DNA from: Chthonomonadales bacterium
GTDB taxonomy: Bacteria; Armatimonadota; Chthonomonadetes; Chthonomonadales; CAJBBX01
NCBI GenBank assembly: GCA_027459625.1
Contig: DAIDHP010000013.1
Coordinates: 22,398-86,397 of the forward strand
DNA length: 64,000 bases
Direction of reading: 5' to 3'
In this document: piece after piece, positions 8,705-18,247 of the stretch
Layout of the letters: every line of letters starts with the position of its first letter
How positions within the stretch are numbered: the stretch's first letter is position 1
The notes under the pieces: model-generated
Told to the model about the DNA's origin: nothing
Database searches by the model: none
The model's input: the letters and a program-made list of their open reading frames with translations, nothing else
Position numbers and translations under genes: made by a program

Positions 8705-11404
8705 ATGAGCGAAAAGAACATGAATCGAAGGGACTTCATACGGTACGGAGGACTGGGAGCGGTTCAACTTGGTCTGGTCGGATATCCACCTATTTTTCGG
8801 TTATCTACACTGGCACTCCAATCAAACGGGGGTTTGGGCGATAAGCCAAACCCGCTCACGGTTCGTGTGTTCACCCTGAACGACACCCCTCGGTTGTTGG
8901 TGAACAAAACGCCTGTGAGAGCGAGGATGTTTTTCGGAGGGCCCGCTTCCTCGCCTATCCATGCATTGCCCGAAGGAGAAAAGAGAAACTTTGAGTTCGT
9001 TGCTCAGAGCGGTGCAAACGGGGATGGCACGATGCATTTCCGATTCGGACACATTCCAGGTGACATCTTTATCGACAATATTCGAGTGGAGGACGCGACA
9101 ACGGGTGAAGTGATCCTTCATTCGAATTTCGAAAAAGGCGCACAGTCATTCACGAATGATTGGACAACCTGGCCTCCGGGCAAGCTAAACACGGTGGGAA
9201 ATGTGGAGGTCGAACCAGGCGCGGGGGAAGACGGATCGGCGGGTCTGCATGTCACCTTGAAATCCCCTCCCGATGGCGATTGGCCCGATTGGCATATCTA
9301 CCATATTCCAAATCTCACCATCATAAAGGGGCGTACATACAAGGTGAGCTTCTGGATCAAAGCGCAACCCGCGCGTGATGTGACTGTCGCATTCTATCGG
9401 CCAGGAACGCAATTTACTTACCTTGGCGGACCTCCCGGACCATTCGAACGGGAAATCCGGTTGGCGATGGCGGCGAAAGTGAATTTCATCAGTTTCCCGA
9501 TACCGAATCCATGGTTTCCGCCATCGGAAAAGGAGGATTGGAGCGCGGTTGATTCCATCTGCCAAATGATATTACGCACCAATCCAAACGCTCTGCTGAT
9601 CCCTAGAATAGGCTGCGATCCTCCACAGTGGTGGCTGGAGGCTCATCCCGATGATGTGATGACATGGGAGGACGGTTCCAAAGGGAATGTCGCCGTGGTG
9701 GCGTCTCCTACGTACCGTCAAGACGCGTCGGAACAGCTTGGCAAACTCATTAGGCACCTTGAGGACACATTCGAAGACCATATGGCGGGGTATCATCCCG
9801 CAGGGCAAAATACGGGCGAGTGGTTTTACGAGAACACCTGGGACGCTCTGTTAAACGGTTATTCACCGGGCGAAGCCAAGGCATGGAGGCTCTGGTTAAA
9901 GGCGAAATACCGCGATGATAAAACGCTTCAAACTGCTTGGTGTTCCCCAAACGTCACACTGAGTTCCGTAACCGTCCCCTCGCCGTCAGAGAGACGGGCA
10001 ACCCCTAACGGTGTCCTTCTCAACCCCCGCTTCCAGCGTTCTCTGATAGATTTCGCCGAGTTCCAGCAGGATGCGATGGCGGACTTGGTCTGCGATCTGG
10101 CCCATGCGGTTCAAACGGCCACACATGGGCGGAAACTTGCATTGTTCTTCTACGGTTATGTCTTCGAATTCGGGGCTGTCAGGCTCGGTCCCGCCACCAG
10201 CGGGCATTACGCGCTCGGACGCGTGCTTGATTGCAAGGATGTGGATATCCTATGCTCCCCAATCTCCTATTTCGATCGAGGCGTTAGCGGGAGCGCTCCT
10301 GCGATGACCGCTGCGGAAAGTGTCGGACTCGCGGGAAAGATGTATCTTATGGAGGACGACACACGCACCTACATCGCCACCGGCTCCTTGGCGGAGCCCT
10401 TGCGCGAATCCGGCGCAAACAACCTTATGGAAACCCGCGAAATCCTTTCACGTAACGTCGCTCAGGAGGCGACAAGGAATTTCGCCACTTGGTGGATGGA
10501 CCTGGGGATGACAGGCTGGTTTAACGACCCTCGCATTTGGGATGTTATGAAACAGATCGCGAAGATGGATCAGTACTTCCTCCGTCATCCCTCCCCCTTT
10601 CACCCCGAAGTGGCGGCGATATTGGATGAAAATTCCATGCTCGCCACCTCCATAAACGGATATCTGGTCACCCTGCCAGGGATATATCAGGTACGCGACC
10701 CGTTGGCGCGCATGGGAGCCCCCTATGGTCAATACCTGATGGAAGATGTGCTAAGAGGACGAATCAAAGCGAAACTATTGATCTTCCTCAACGCATGGCT
10801 TATATCCACTACTCAGCGCAAAGAGATACTGAAGCATACACAAGGAGCGACGTGCATGTGGTGTTACGCTCCAGGATGCTATGATGAGCACGGCGCCAAT
10901 CCAGAGGCTATGAAGCGACTAACCGGATTCTCCTTGCAGCCGGTCAAGCCCGAAAACGCCTACGCCACCCCCACTGCGATTGGCGAACGCCTCGGCTTAA
11001 AAACACCGCTCGGGGTGAACTACCCGATAGAGCCGCTATTCGCCGCAATCGACGCGAAACCGGAGGAGATTCTCGCCACCTATCCCGACGGATCCGCCGC
11101 CGCTGCGATGCGCCGCACCTCTCGTGGATTGTCGCTTTTCCTAAGCCCTCCCGGTTTAACGGTTGATCTGCTTCGTATGATAGCCGCAAAGACGAAAGTG
11201 CATTTGTACGCCGATAACGAATGCATCGTTTACGCCAATGGTCCTTTCATCGCCCTCCACGCCACGAAATCCGGGGAGGTAAGTGTGAATACGGAAAACA
11301 AGGAGGAAATACGGGATGTAGTCTCCGGATTGAAACTTGGCAAAGGACCGATACTGAGAATCCCGATGACGCAAGGGGAGACGAAACTACTCAAAATCCA
11401 ATAG
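8705..11404 (+). CDS. Tat-exported GH42-like glycoside hydrolase with carbohydrate-binding domain
   Basis: An 899-residue protein. ATG 8705 has GAAAGG 8 nt upstream. The N-terminus carries a twin-arginine motif (MNRRDFIRYGG). Residues about 60-220 look like a CBM4/9-type beta-sandwich (FEKGAQSFTNDW, KGRTYKVSFWIKAQPA). Residues about 240-600 resemble a GH42-type TIM barrel, with a candidate acid/base Glu in QNTGEWFYENTW and a candidate nucleophile in MYLMEDDTRTY. The remainder resembles the trimerisation-like and beta domains. Likely acts on beta-linked galactosides or related plant polysaccharides outside the cytoplasm. Fold assignment is moderately sure; substrate is not determined. It lacks an adjacent sugar transporter in this window. 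Confidence 0.8.
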   Translation: MSEKNMNRRDFIRYGGLGAVQLGLVGYPPIFRLSTLALQSNGGLGDKPNPLTVRVFTLNDTPRLLVNKTPVRARMFFGGPASSPIHALPEGEKRNFEFVAQSGANGDGTMHFRFGHIPGDIFIDNIRVEDATTGEVILHSNFEKGAQSFTNDWTTWPPGKLNTVGNVEVEPGAGEDGSAGLHVTLKSPPDGDWPDWHIYHIPNLTIIKGRTYKVSFWIKAQPARDVTVAFYRPGTQFTYLGGPPGPFEREIRLAMAAKVNFISFPIPNPWFPPSEKEDWSAVDSICQMILRTNPNALLIPRIGCDPPQWWLEAHPDDVMTWEDGSKGNVAVVASPTYRQDASEQLGKLIRHLEDTFEDHMAGYHPAGQNTGEWFYENTWDALLNGYSPGEAKAWRLWLKAKYRDDKTLQTAWCSPNVTLSSVTVPSPSERRATPNGVLLNPRFQRSLIDFAEFQQDAMADLVCDLAHAVQTATHGRKLALFFYGYVFEFGAVRLGPATSGHYALGRVLDCKDVDILCSPISYFDRGVSGSAPAMTAAESVGLAGKMYLMEDDTRTYIATGSLAEPLRESGANNLMETREILSRNVAQEATRNFATWWMDLGMTGWFNDPRIWDVMKQIAKMDQYFLRHPSPFHPEVAAILDENSMLATSINGYLVTLPGIYQVRDPLARMGAPYGQYLMEDVLRGRIKAKLLIFLNAWLISTTQRKEILKHTQGATCMWCYAPGCYDEHGANPEAMKRLTGFSLQPVKPENAYATPTAIGERLGLKTPLGVNYPIEPLFAAIDAKPEEILATYPDGSAAAAMRRTSRGLSLFLSPPGLTVDLLRMIAAKTKVHLYADNECIVYANGPFIALHATKSGEVSVNTENKEEIRDVVSGLKLGKGPILRIPMTQGETKLLKIQ

Positions 11405-11737
11405 GACGTTATTCCCTGAGATGTCTTCCGTAGTGGATCCATACGGGTTAGCCTCTTTCGGTCGCAACATTGTCTGTATCTCTTGTAATTCAGGCGCTTC
11501 AAAACAAAGGGAAACGATACAAGCCCTCTTACGGGATCTGCAATTTCGTCATGTTAAAATTATTTTCATCCCCGGCATTGAGAGGCATGCGTTCTCGCAA
11601 TGAAATCTAGTAAACTCATAGCCTATAGGATTTGCAAATAGGTCATCCGTTTTTGAATGTCCCGGTCGCGGAATAACGCAACTATCTGACCCTGTACGAT
11701 CTTTCATGATTCGCATCCTTACAAGGGTGGAAAGGGA
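11405..11737. other. Intergenic gap without recognised gene
   Basis: A 333-nt gap between two secreted glycosidase genes. Short ORFs here have no SD and no recognisable similarity. I see no convincing hairpin terminator and no well-spaced promoter; a TTAAAAT stretch near 11554 is the only AT-rich candidate -10. Confidence 0.5.
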
Positions 11738-14700
11738 ATGGATATGACACGTCGCACTCTTCTTTACGGGCTCATCACCGCAATTCTTTTGTGGCCGCAA
11801 CTTTCTTCCGCAGCGCCAAACAACCTTATTGGATGGTACCAGTTCACCCAAGGGCGGTCCATAAGAAAAGACCTCAGCGGCAAAGGGAATGACGCTCACA
11901 CGATTGGCGAAAAACCGCCGATTTTGAACCAAAACGGTCTGGTTTTCACCGGAAACGGTGGTCTTGAAATCCCCTCGTCTCCCGATCTCGTCGCTCGAAA
12001 CGGTTTCACAGTGGAGATGTGGGTGGAGTTCAGCGATGTCAGTAACGTTTGCGACCTAATCTCCAAGGACGGAGCCTATTTCATTCGTATCGATCCTCCC
12101 AGCGAGGGCGGAAAGTTATCTTTTTTCGTGATCGCAGGGAACACCCTGGAGCCAAGGATATCCGGTCCGGTTCCGAAAACGGGTCATCTCTATCACATCA
12201 TCGCCGTATGGAATCAAACTCGCGCCGATCTTTGGGTGGATGATCATCTCTACAGCCAGGATCGCCTCGGACCTCTTTCCTATGAAAACAGTCCCATTCT
12301 GATCGGATCGTTCTACAAATGGGCGCCAGGCGACTTAAAAGGCGTTATTAAAAAGGTTCGGATATATGATGCGGCATTCGGGCGAGGCGAGGTGATGGCG
12401 CATATTTACGGCATCGACACCTCTTCCGCGCACCATGTCACCTCGCGAAAGAGTTTTCAATTCTCCTCCGGTTTGGAAGGGTGGAGAGGGCGTAACATCG
12501 ATTCGCGGAACTCCACCCCTCAAGGATTGGAGTTCCGATGTCGAGGCGAGAGTTCGGCGATTATCAGTCCCCTCCTGAATATCCCCACAATACCAAACCG
12601 TTACGCCTCCATTCGAATGGCGATGAACAAAGGGGAAACGGCTCGGCTTCTTTGCGTCACCACCCATGGAGCTTTTCTCGTTCCGTTCGACATTCAACCG
12701 GACGGATTGATGCATTCCTACATTCTTGATCTTGCGGATTATATTCGCTGGGGCGGGAATTTGCTCGCAGCAGCCCTTCAGCCGTGCGATGCGCTTTCGA
12801 AAGTTCGCTTGGCATTTATTCGCTTCTCCCCTTCTCCGGACGCACCTGCGGATCTATTTGTGAAGGAAGCCTATTTGCAACCTCCTTTGTCGCGAGCGGG
12901 ACGCAATTGCCCCGTGCTGATCAAACTGGTAAACCGAGGAAAAATCTGCGAAGATGCCAAGGCGACGCTGAAACTTCCGGTCGGGATATCCTTTTCCGCC
13001 TCGCCTCAGAGGATATCGATCCCTTCAGTGCCGTATAACAAGAGCGTCACTCTCTTATGGAATGTGAAAGCTGTCAAGGCGATGCGCGCTCATTTACGCT
13101 TAATCGTCATGGATCGATCGCGCACGCTTCTGAACATGCTCATTCCCGTTTCCTTCGCACCGCCATTTCGCCAATACAAAGCCAAATATGTGCCGCCCCC
13201 GATGGTGGCAAAAAGCGACTTGATGGTGGGAGCCATGATGTGTCCGCTTTGGACGCAGGGAACTCGACAGGGGGGTTGGCAGGAGATTCAGCCATACCCC
13301 AATCGCGAACCGCTTCTGGGATGGTACGACGAAAATAGCCCGGCGGCTACGGATTGGCAGATCAAATGGTGTTTGGAGCATGGCATCTCCTATTTTGTCT
13401 ATTGCTGGTATCGAGTCGGTGTGAACGGTCCGGTAAGGCAGGCGCTTGGGGAGGCGCTTCATCAGGGTCTCTTTAAAAGCCGATTTGGCACCATGTTTAA
13501 GTTCGCCATCATGTGGGAAAATGCTAATGGCGCGGATGTTTCCTCGCGGCAAGACTTAATGAACAACCTCTTGCCATTCTGGATTAAAAACTACTTCAAC
13601 CGGTCGAACTATCTCAAGGTGGACGGAAAACCCCTGTTGTTCATTTACGATCCGCCGAAGCTGGTGCAAGACTTGGGCGGAACACTACTGGCTCGTCAGG
13701 CGATTGAGGAGATGAGGAGGGCGTGCCGCAACGCCGGATTCGCCGGCTTGACCGTCCTCGGAGAGTATCGCGGCACGGATAAAACCTCCTTTCGTCAAAT
13801 GAAGGATATGGGCATGGACTACTCTTTTGCTTACTGCTGGCCCATATCCGGGGAACCCGCTCCCGCCAAAGCGGTTGCAGAGCAGGTTCGGATTTGGAAG
13901 GATCGCCGAGATATGAATATCCTTCCCTCGCTTGTCACCGTGTCGATGGGATGGAACCCAAGCCCATGGTATCCCACCCGAAACCGTTGGCGGCTCACCC
14001 CCTCCTACTTCAAAACCCTCTGTGAAGACGCCAAACAATTCATTGGTAACTCCAAGTCACCCGGTTTGCAAAATCGCATGGTGCTCATTGACAATTGGAA
14101 TGAGTTCGGCGAAGGTCACTACATCGAGCCGACACGCCAATACGGCTTCGGTTATTTGGACGCCATTCGAAGCGTATTCACGCACACCAAATCCGCACCG
14201 GACGATATCATTCCACAGGATGTGGGTCTGGGTCCCTATGATCACCTTTACAAGAAGTATCTGCAAATGCAAGCCCTGTGCTCCAAACGCGTTACAGCCC
14301 CGGGAGGAACCGCGCCCGGACTGATAGGCTGGTGGACCTTTGAAAAGGCGGGAAACTTTCCTATTTCTTACGATTATAGCGGACACGGTCATGGAGGGCA
14401 AATCATTAACGCGGACATCGTGCAAGGCGAACATGGAAACGCGCTCGTATGTGACGGGGGATGCGTATCCGTTCCCGCCAATCGCAACCTGTGCCCCGCC
14501 ACGGCAATCACCGTGGAGGCGTGGATAAAGGTGGAGACTCCCAATCAACAAGACCGATGGTTTCTCAATTGTGTGGGGGGAAACGGTGAAAACGGATATC
14601 GAATGGGTGTTTCCGGAGGGAAACTTTGCTTTGAAATCCCGAAGTCCGCTTGGAGCCATAGTCTCTCCTCTCCTACGCCGTTGCCGCTCAACAAATGGAT

Positions 14701-14926
14701 ATTCGTCGCTGGTACCTACGACGGAACAACCATTCGGCTATACGAGAACGGACGAGAGTGCACGCAACTCTATCGGGGCGGGAGAATAGGGATCACCAAT
14801 CAATCGCTTTGCCTGGGCAGCTACGCAGTGGGACATCCCGCACATTTCATCGGACTCATATCCGATGTGAGAATTTATTCCATATGCCTAACACCAACCC
14901 AAATTGCATCTGACGAATCACGTTGA
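11738..14926 (+). CDS. LamG - GH99/WbsX-like - LamG secreted glycan-active protein
   Basis: A 1062-residue exported protein. The signal peptide is RRTLLYGLITAILLW ending at SSAAP. A first LamG/concanavalin-like domain spans about 20-230 (LIGWYQFTQG, VEMWVEFSD). A middle beta-sandwich is followed by a TIM-barrel region about 480-840 like GH99/WbsX proteins (YPNREPLLGWYDENSP, HGISYFVYCWYRVG, IDNWNEFGEGHYIEP). A second LamG covers about 865-1060 (GLIGWWTFEKAG, TVEAWIKVE). WbsX-like proteins occur in polysaccharide processing loci, and GH99 enzymes cleave alpha-mannosides. ATG 11738 or 11744 may start; both have a purine-rich SD at a suitable distance. Catalytic activity is inferred. Confidence 0.8.
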   Translation: MDMTRRTLLYGLITAILLWPQLSSAAPNNLIGWYQFTQGRSIRKDLSGKGNDAHTIGEKPPILNQNGLVFTGNGGLEIPSSPDLVARNGFTVEMWVEFSDVSNVCDLISKDGAYFIRIDPPSEGGKLSFFVIAGNTLEPRISGPVPKTGHLYHIIAVWNQTRADLWVDDHLYSQDRLGPLSYENSPILIGSFYKWAPGDLKGVIKKVRIYDAAFGRGEVMAHIYGIDTSSAHHVTSRKSFQFSSGLEGWRGRNIDSRNSTPQGLEFRCRGESSAIISPLLNIPTIPNRYASIRMAMNKGETARLLCVTTHGAFLVPFDIQPDGLMHSYILDLADYIRWGGNLLAAALQPCDALSKVRLAFIRFSPSPDAPADLFVKEAYLQPPLSRAGRNCPVLIKLVNRGKICEDAKATLKLPVGISFSASPQRISIPSVPYNKSVTLLWNVKAVKAMRAHLRLIVMDRSRTLLNMLIPVSFAPPFRQYKAKYVPPPMVAKSDLMVGAMMCPLWTQGTRQGGWQEIQPYPNREPLLGWYDENSPAATDWQIKWCLEHGISYFVYCWYRVGVNGPVRQALGEALHQGLFKSRFGTMFKFAIMWENANGADVSSRQDLMNNLLPFWIKNYFNRSNYLKVDGKPLLFIYDPPKLVQDLGGTLLARQAIEEMRRACRNAGFAGLTVLGEYRGTDKTSFRQMKDMGMDYSFAYCWPISGEPAPAKAVAEQVRIWKDRRDMNILPSLVTVSMGWNPSPWYPTRNRWRLTPSYFKTLCEDAKQFIGNSKSPGLQNRMVLIDNWNEFGEGHYIEPTRQYGFGYLDAIRSVFTHTKSAPDDIIPQDVGLGPYDHLYKKYLQMQALCSKRVTAPGGTAPGLIGWWTFEKAGNFPISYDYSGHGHGGQIINADIVQGEHGNALVCDGGCVSVPANRNLCPATAITVEAWIKVETPNQQDRWFLNCVGGNGENGYRMGVSGGKLCFEIPKSAWSHSLSSPTPLPLNKWIFVAGTYDGTTIRLYENGRECTQLYRGGRIGITNQSLCLGSYAVGHPAHFIGLISDVRIYSICLTPTQIASDESR

Positions 14927-14987
14927 AACGCATTCAAAATGATATCCATGCGGCGATTAACCTGAATCACTCTAAAGGAACAGATGA

Positions 14988-16256
14988 ATGGAACAACCCA
15001 ACACCATTTGCCGTCGTACATTTATCATCTCAGCATTGATGGGAGTCATTTCGGCAATGACGGAAAGAGGTTCCCAAGGATCAATGAACGCATCCTCACA
15101 GAGAAAACCGTTGCGCTTTAAGCAGGATCGTTTCTGCATTAGCTTTTGGGTTGATCCTCCTGCGGATGCGGATATGGATGCCCATTACGCTCAGATTGCA
15201 AACGCCAATTTCACGGTGGTGATGGGTGGATTCGGTGCGAATACTCCTGAAACCGATAAACGACAGCTTGACCTTTGCCAAAAGTACGGGATGAAAGCTC
15301 TGGTTTACCTCAAAGGATACGAAGACGGGGCGGTTCGGGGAGCGTCGCAAATGGTTGAAATCACGCAAGCGGATCAATTTCCCGACCATCCCGCATGCTG
15401 GGGATACATGCTCCATGATGAACCCGACGCATCCCTTTTCCCCGCCTTGCAATATATGGTGGATCATCTGCGCTCCAAAAGACCGGGAAAGCTTGGATTC
15501 ATCAACCTCTTTCCAACCTATGCATCGACAACTCAGTTAGGAGTGCAAACCTACGAGGAATACGTAAGGAGTTATATTAACGAGGTCAATCCGGATGTGC
15601 TTTGCATGGACAACTATCCCTTTATGCAGCCAAATCACGACACCCGGGATGACTATTGCAATAACTTGTCCGTTTTACGGAAATACGCGTTAGCTCAGGA
15701 TATTCCGTTCTGGAATTTTTTCAACACCATGCCTTTTGATAGCCACACAGATCCTACCGAGGCTCAAGTGCTGTGGCAGGTTCAAACCTCCCTGGCGTAC
15801 GGTGCGAAAGGGGTGCTATATTTCTGTTATTGGAACAATGCGGGAGGGGCCATTATCGATCCCAAAGGACAGCCCACCCAGCACTACGACCAAGCGAAAC
15901 GTATTAACGCGAAGTTGCAAAAATGGGGACCGGTCTTGATGCGATTAAAAAGCCAAGCGGTTCATAGGGTTTCGAGCCATCCGAACTCAGCGGAATTACC
16001 TGCGGATATCCCCTTCCAAATATCATCCGGGGATTTCTTAATTGGCATCTACAAGCACACCGATGGGAGAACCGCGGCGCTAATAAACAACTACAGCTTT
16101 TCCGATGCGGCGAATCCAACCGTGCTGTTTAAGGATGGACGCAAGAAAATCGTCGAGATAGACCCCGAAACGGGAGACGAGGTTATTGTGCCAAATCAAG
16201 CAGAGGTGCAACTGCGGATAGACGCCGGGGATGGGCAACTCTTCCTCATCGGGTGA
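14988..16256 (+). CDS. Secreted TIM-barrel glycosidase-like protein
   Basis: A 422-residue protein starting at ATG 14988, with AAAGGA 8 nt upstream. The N-terminus (CRRTFIISALMGVISAM) is a signal peptide with a possible twin-arginine pair. The body resembles a GH TIM barrel: FCISFWVDPPADADMDAHY, WGYMLHDEPDAS with a likely acid/base Glu, DVLCMDNYPFMQPN and GAKGVLYFCYWNN. A short C-terminal beta-domain (TAALINNYSFSDA) follows. Similar proteins occur in glycan-degrading bacteria but I cannot assign a numbered GH family. Third in a row of secreted glycan-active genes on this strand. Confidence 0.75.
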   Translation: MEQPNTICRRTFIISALMGVISAMTERGSQGSMNASSQRKPLRFKQDRFCISFWVDPPADADMDAHYAQIANANFTVVMGGFGANTPETDKRQLDLCQKYGMKALVYLKGYEDGAVRGASQMVEITQADQFPDHPACWGYMLHDEPDASLFPALQYMVDHLRSKRPGKLGFINLFPTYASTTQLGVQTYEEYVRSYINEVNPDVLCMDNYPFMQPNHDTRDDYCNNLSVLRKYALAQDIPFWNFFNTMPFDSHTDPTEAQVLWQVQTSLAYGAKGVLYFCYWNNAGGAIIDPKGQPTQHYDQAKRINAKLQKWGPVLMRLKSQAVHRVSSHPNSAELPADIPFQISSGDFLIGIYKHTDGRTAALINNYSFSDAANPTVLFKDGRKKIVEIDPETGDEVIVPNQAEVQLRIDAGDGQLFLIG

Positions 16257-16372
16257 GCGAACAAATGATAACTTTGTTGAAGCATATCGGTTTCTGGCGG
16301 ATTCGCCACTCTGCCCGCTCAACGCCGAAGAGGATACGAAATCTTCTGTTAGTGAAGTGTGATAATATTACC

Positions 16373-16401
16373 TTGACATTTTAATGTTTTTGTCATACAA
16401 T
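16373..16401 (+). promoter_or_regulatory. Strong sigma-70-type promoter for the prepilin gene
   Basis: TTGACA (16373-16378), a 17-bp spacer and TACAAT (16396-16401). The predicted start near 16408 gives an unusually long untranslated leader of about 320 nt before the prepilin ATG. Confidence 0.82.
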
Positions 16402-16407
16402 CATGTA

Positions 16408-16728
16408 TCACATAAGTCAAATTATCGTTTGAAGATGGTCACTGCGATTTCCACAGAGGCGATGAAGGGTGCTTCCTCAATCGAAAAGAGTGAAATGTGG
16501 AAGCGAGGTTCAATTACTTACGCTGCTAATATTTAATGAGAGGTAATTGCAAAAATCAAAAATGGAGGCAGATATCGCTCGTTTTCCATCGAAGACAATT
16601 CGGAAAATCAAATCCCGCAATTACCCGCAATATGGCAAGGAGGTGATAAAGGTATTTTGAAGTGTTTTCCCGTTGGATCGTAATATTTATTAGATTTTCT
16701 ATCTTTTAATGAGAGAAAGGAACGAATT
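16408..16728 (+). promoter_or_regulatory. Long structured 5' leader of the prepilin mRNA
   Basis: The leader holds a stem TTCCACA/TGTGGAA (16449-16455 with 16496-16502) with an inner GAAG/CTTC hairpin, and a second pairing GGTAATTGC/GCAATTACC (16542-16550 with 16617-16625). At 16637-16647 is AAGGAGGTGAT, a full complement of the 16S anti-SD, 82 nt before the prepilin start. It is followed after 9 nt by TTG 16657 of an 8-codon ORF ending at 16683. It does not match c-di-GMP-I or other riboswitch consensus sequences that I can recall. Regulatory function is inference. Confidence 0.45.
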
Positions 16729-17562
16729 ATGGATCGCAGAACATACACTCGTAAGGCGTTTACATTAATCGAATTGCTTGTGGTCATAGCTATTATCGCG
16801 ATACTCGCCGCGATTCTGTTCCCCGTTTTCGCCCAGGCTCGTGAGAAAGCTCGCGCAATTAGTTGTCTTTCAAATGAAAATCAGCTCGGTCTTGGCATTC
16901 GAATGTACTGTCAGGATTACGACGAGAGAAATATTCTCGGTTGGAACTGTTGCTACGTGAACAAATACGGGGAGGGTCCGGGGCGTGCATGGTGGCAATT
17001 CGAAGTCTACCCCTATGTGAAATCCACGGGCATCTTCGCATGTCCTGACGTGTCCAACCCGGTATTCGTGGGTCAAACTGAATCGGACGCTCAGGCGGGC
17101 AACCCTTTCCCGCCAACCGATAGTTCCTACAGATACGAAAGCGGCATCGCACTGAACTGGTTCATGCCGGCGGGAGGGACGCCTGCAGGGAATGCAGAGG
17201 GAACATATCCCTCGGACGCCGGATGGTGGGGAAGAGGTCAACCAGGCTCCAACGAAGGCTTGTCGGACGCGGACGTGCAAGCCCCATCGGAACGCATCAT
17301 CCTATTGGAAACAAATAATGCGGTCGTTGGAGGTCCATCACCAGAATTGGCCACTGTGGGAGTGTGCGGTTTGACGATGCAGGGGTGGGTTAATGGCAAC
17401 TGCGGCTCCTATTTCGGATACGCTCGCCATAACGGCACGATGAACGTGAGTTTCTACGATGGTCACTCACACGCTTACCATATGAACGCCATTCCCGAGA
17501 TCGATTTTGATCTCAAGGCTCCGGACATTACGATGTCACCGGGGCAAAAATGGGGCGAGTAA
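16729..17562 (+). CDS. Type IV prepilin-like DUF1559 protein
   Basis: A 277-residue major-pilin-like protein. The prepilin peptidase motif [19 protein letters not shown] follows a short basic leader ([10 protein letters not shown]), with Glu at position +5. The C-terminal half is DUF1559-like and ends with the H-X9-DG motif ([14 protein letters not shown]). AAAGG lies 8 nt before ATG 16729. The sequence [20 protein letters not shown] after the helix is characteristic of Armatimonadota and supports the taxonomic call. Such proteins are numerous in these genomes and in Planctomycetes; they probably form surface filaments or pseudopilins. Followed by two small membrane proteins. Confidence 0.92.
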   Translation: MDRRTYTRKAFTLIELLVVIAIIAILAAILFPVFAQAREKARAISCLSNENQLGLGIRMYCQDYDERNILGWNCCYVNKYGEGPGRAWWQFEVYPYVKSTGIFACPDVSNPVFVGQTESDAQAGNPFPPTDSSYRYESGIALNWFMPAGGTPAGNAEGTYPSDAGWWGRGQPGSNEGLSDADVQAPSERIILLETNNAVVGGPSPELATVGVCGLTMQGWVNGNCGSYFGYARHNGTMNVSFYDGHSHAYHMNAIPEIDFDLKAPDITMSPGQKWGE

Positions 17563-17609
17563 ACAACAGCAACATCATAGAACCAAAGTCGGCTAAGATG
17601 GGATGTCGA

Positions 17610-17644
17610 TAGCGGGGTGTTCTTCAATCGTAAGATCACCCCGC
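17610..17644 (+). terminator. Hairpin between prepilin and small membrane protein gene
   Basis: A perfect 9-bp stem AGCGGGGTG/CACCCCGCT (17610-17618 with 17636-17644), a 17-nt loop and no T tract. It may be a partial terminator or an mRNA-stabilising element that keeps pilin expression above that of the downstream genes. Confidence 0.5.
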
Positions 17645-17676
17645 TCCGTCCACGAAAAAATAGGAGATAAAGGATT

Positions 17677-17943
17677 ATGAAAAAGGAGATATCGCCGCTT
17701 ACCATGGTAATAAGTGTGTTGATAGTAGTGATCTTGATCGTTGGCATCTATTTCTTAGTTGGAACGCATAATAGTGGCGGGGCGAATGCAGGGAATGGCA
17801 GCCGAACCGAAGGGATGCAAGCTCTGCAAAAACTTAACACCCAAGGTGCCGGGTCGGCAACCTCTGCCACATCTCCGGGATTGAATGCAATGAAAAATCT
17901 GGCGCCCGGCGGTTACGGCGGAGCCACAACGGTAGGGAAATAA
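17677..17943 (+). CDS. Small single-pass membrane protein
   Basis: An 88-residue protein: short basic N-terminus, one transmembrane helix (about 9-29, MVISVLIVVILIVGIYFLV), then a Gly/Ala/Ser/Thr-rich tail outside. AGGAG precedes ATG 17677. It lies between the prepilin and another protein of the same plan, so it may belong to a pilus or envelope assembly. No family recognised. Confidence 0.75.
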   Translation: MKKEISPLTMVISVLIVVILIVGIYFLVGTHNSGGANAGNGSRTEGMQALQKLNTQGAGSATSATSPGLNAMKNLAPGGYGGATTVGK

Positions 17944-17950
17944 AAACGAC

Positions 17951-18130
17951 ATGGCGAATAAAAGCATACATCCCGCAGTCGTGGTTATCATCGTTGTCAT
18001 CGTGTTGGCGGCTATCTGGTTCGTCTACACGCATGTCATGACCGGTCAAACCACCGGGTTGGTCGGCTCGCCGGGAGGAGGCTCTCACGGAGCCTCGCAA
18101 CCCGTGAAACCGGCTCATCCAAAAAAGTGA
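17951..18130 (+). CDS. Second small single-pass membrane protein
   Basis: A 59-residue protein beginning MANKSIHPAVVVIIVVIVLA, one transmembrane helix, then a Gly/Ser/His/Pro/Lys-rich tail ending HPKK. It starts 7 nt after the stop of the preceding small protein and has the same layout (short N-terminus, helix, low-complexity tail), suggesting a paralogous pair. No strong SD, so it is probably coupled. A clear terminator follows. Confidence 0.7.
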   Translation: MANKSIHPAVVVIIVVIVLAAIWFVYTHVMTGQTTGLVGSPGGGSHGASQPVKPAHPKK

Positions 18131-18155
18131 TTCGTATTTGCGTGCACTCCATGTG

Positions 18156-18194
18156 ATACGCCGCCGAGCATTCCTCGCTTGGCGGCGTATTTTC
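18156..18194 (+). terminator. Rho-independent terminator after the prepilin cluster
   Basis: A 10-bp stem ATACGCCGCC/GGCGGCGTAT (18156-18165 with 18181-18190) whose loop contains a further CGAG/CTCG pairing, followed by TTTT. Confidence 0.8.
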
Positions 18195-18247
18195 ACGGCA
18201 ATTCCATAAAGAACAATAAAAACATATTGATGCGGGATGATTCATCG

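Noticed and set aside
11405..11735. Short ORFs between the two glycosidase genes
   Set aside because: No SD and no similarity; codon use looks random.
16408..16540. Possible c-di-GMP-I (GEMM) riboswitch in the prepilin leader
   Set aside because: The conserved GCAAACC and GGACGCAAAGCC blocks are missing; only a short GAAA-containing loop resembles it.
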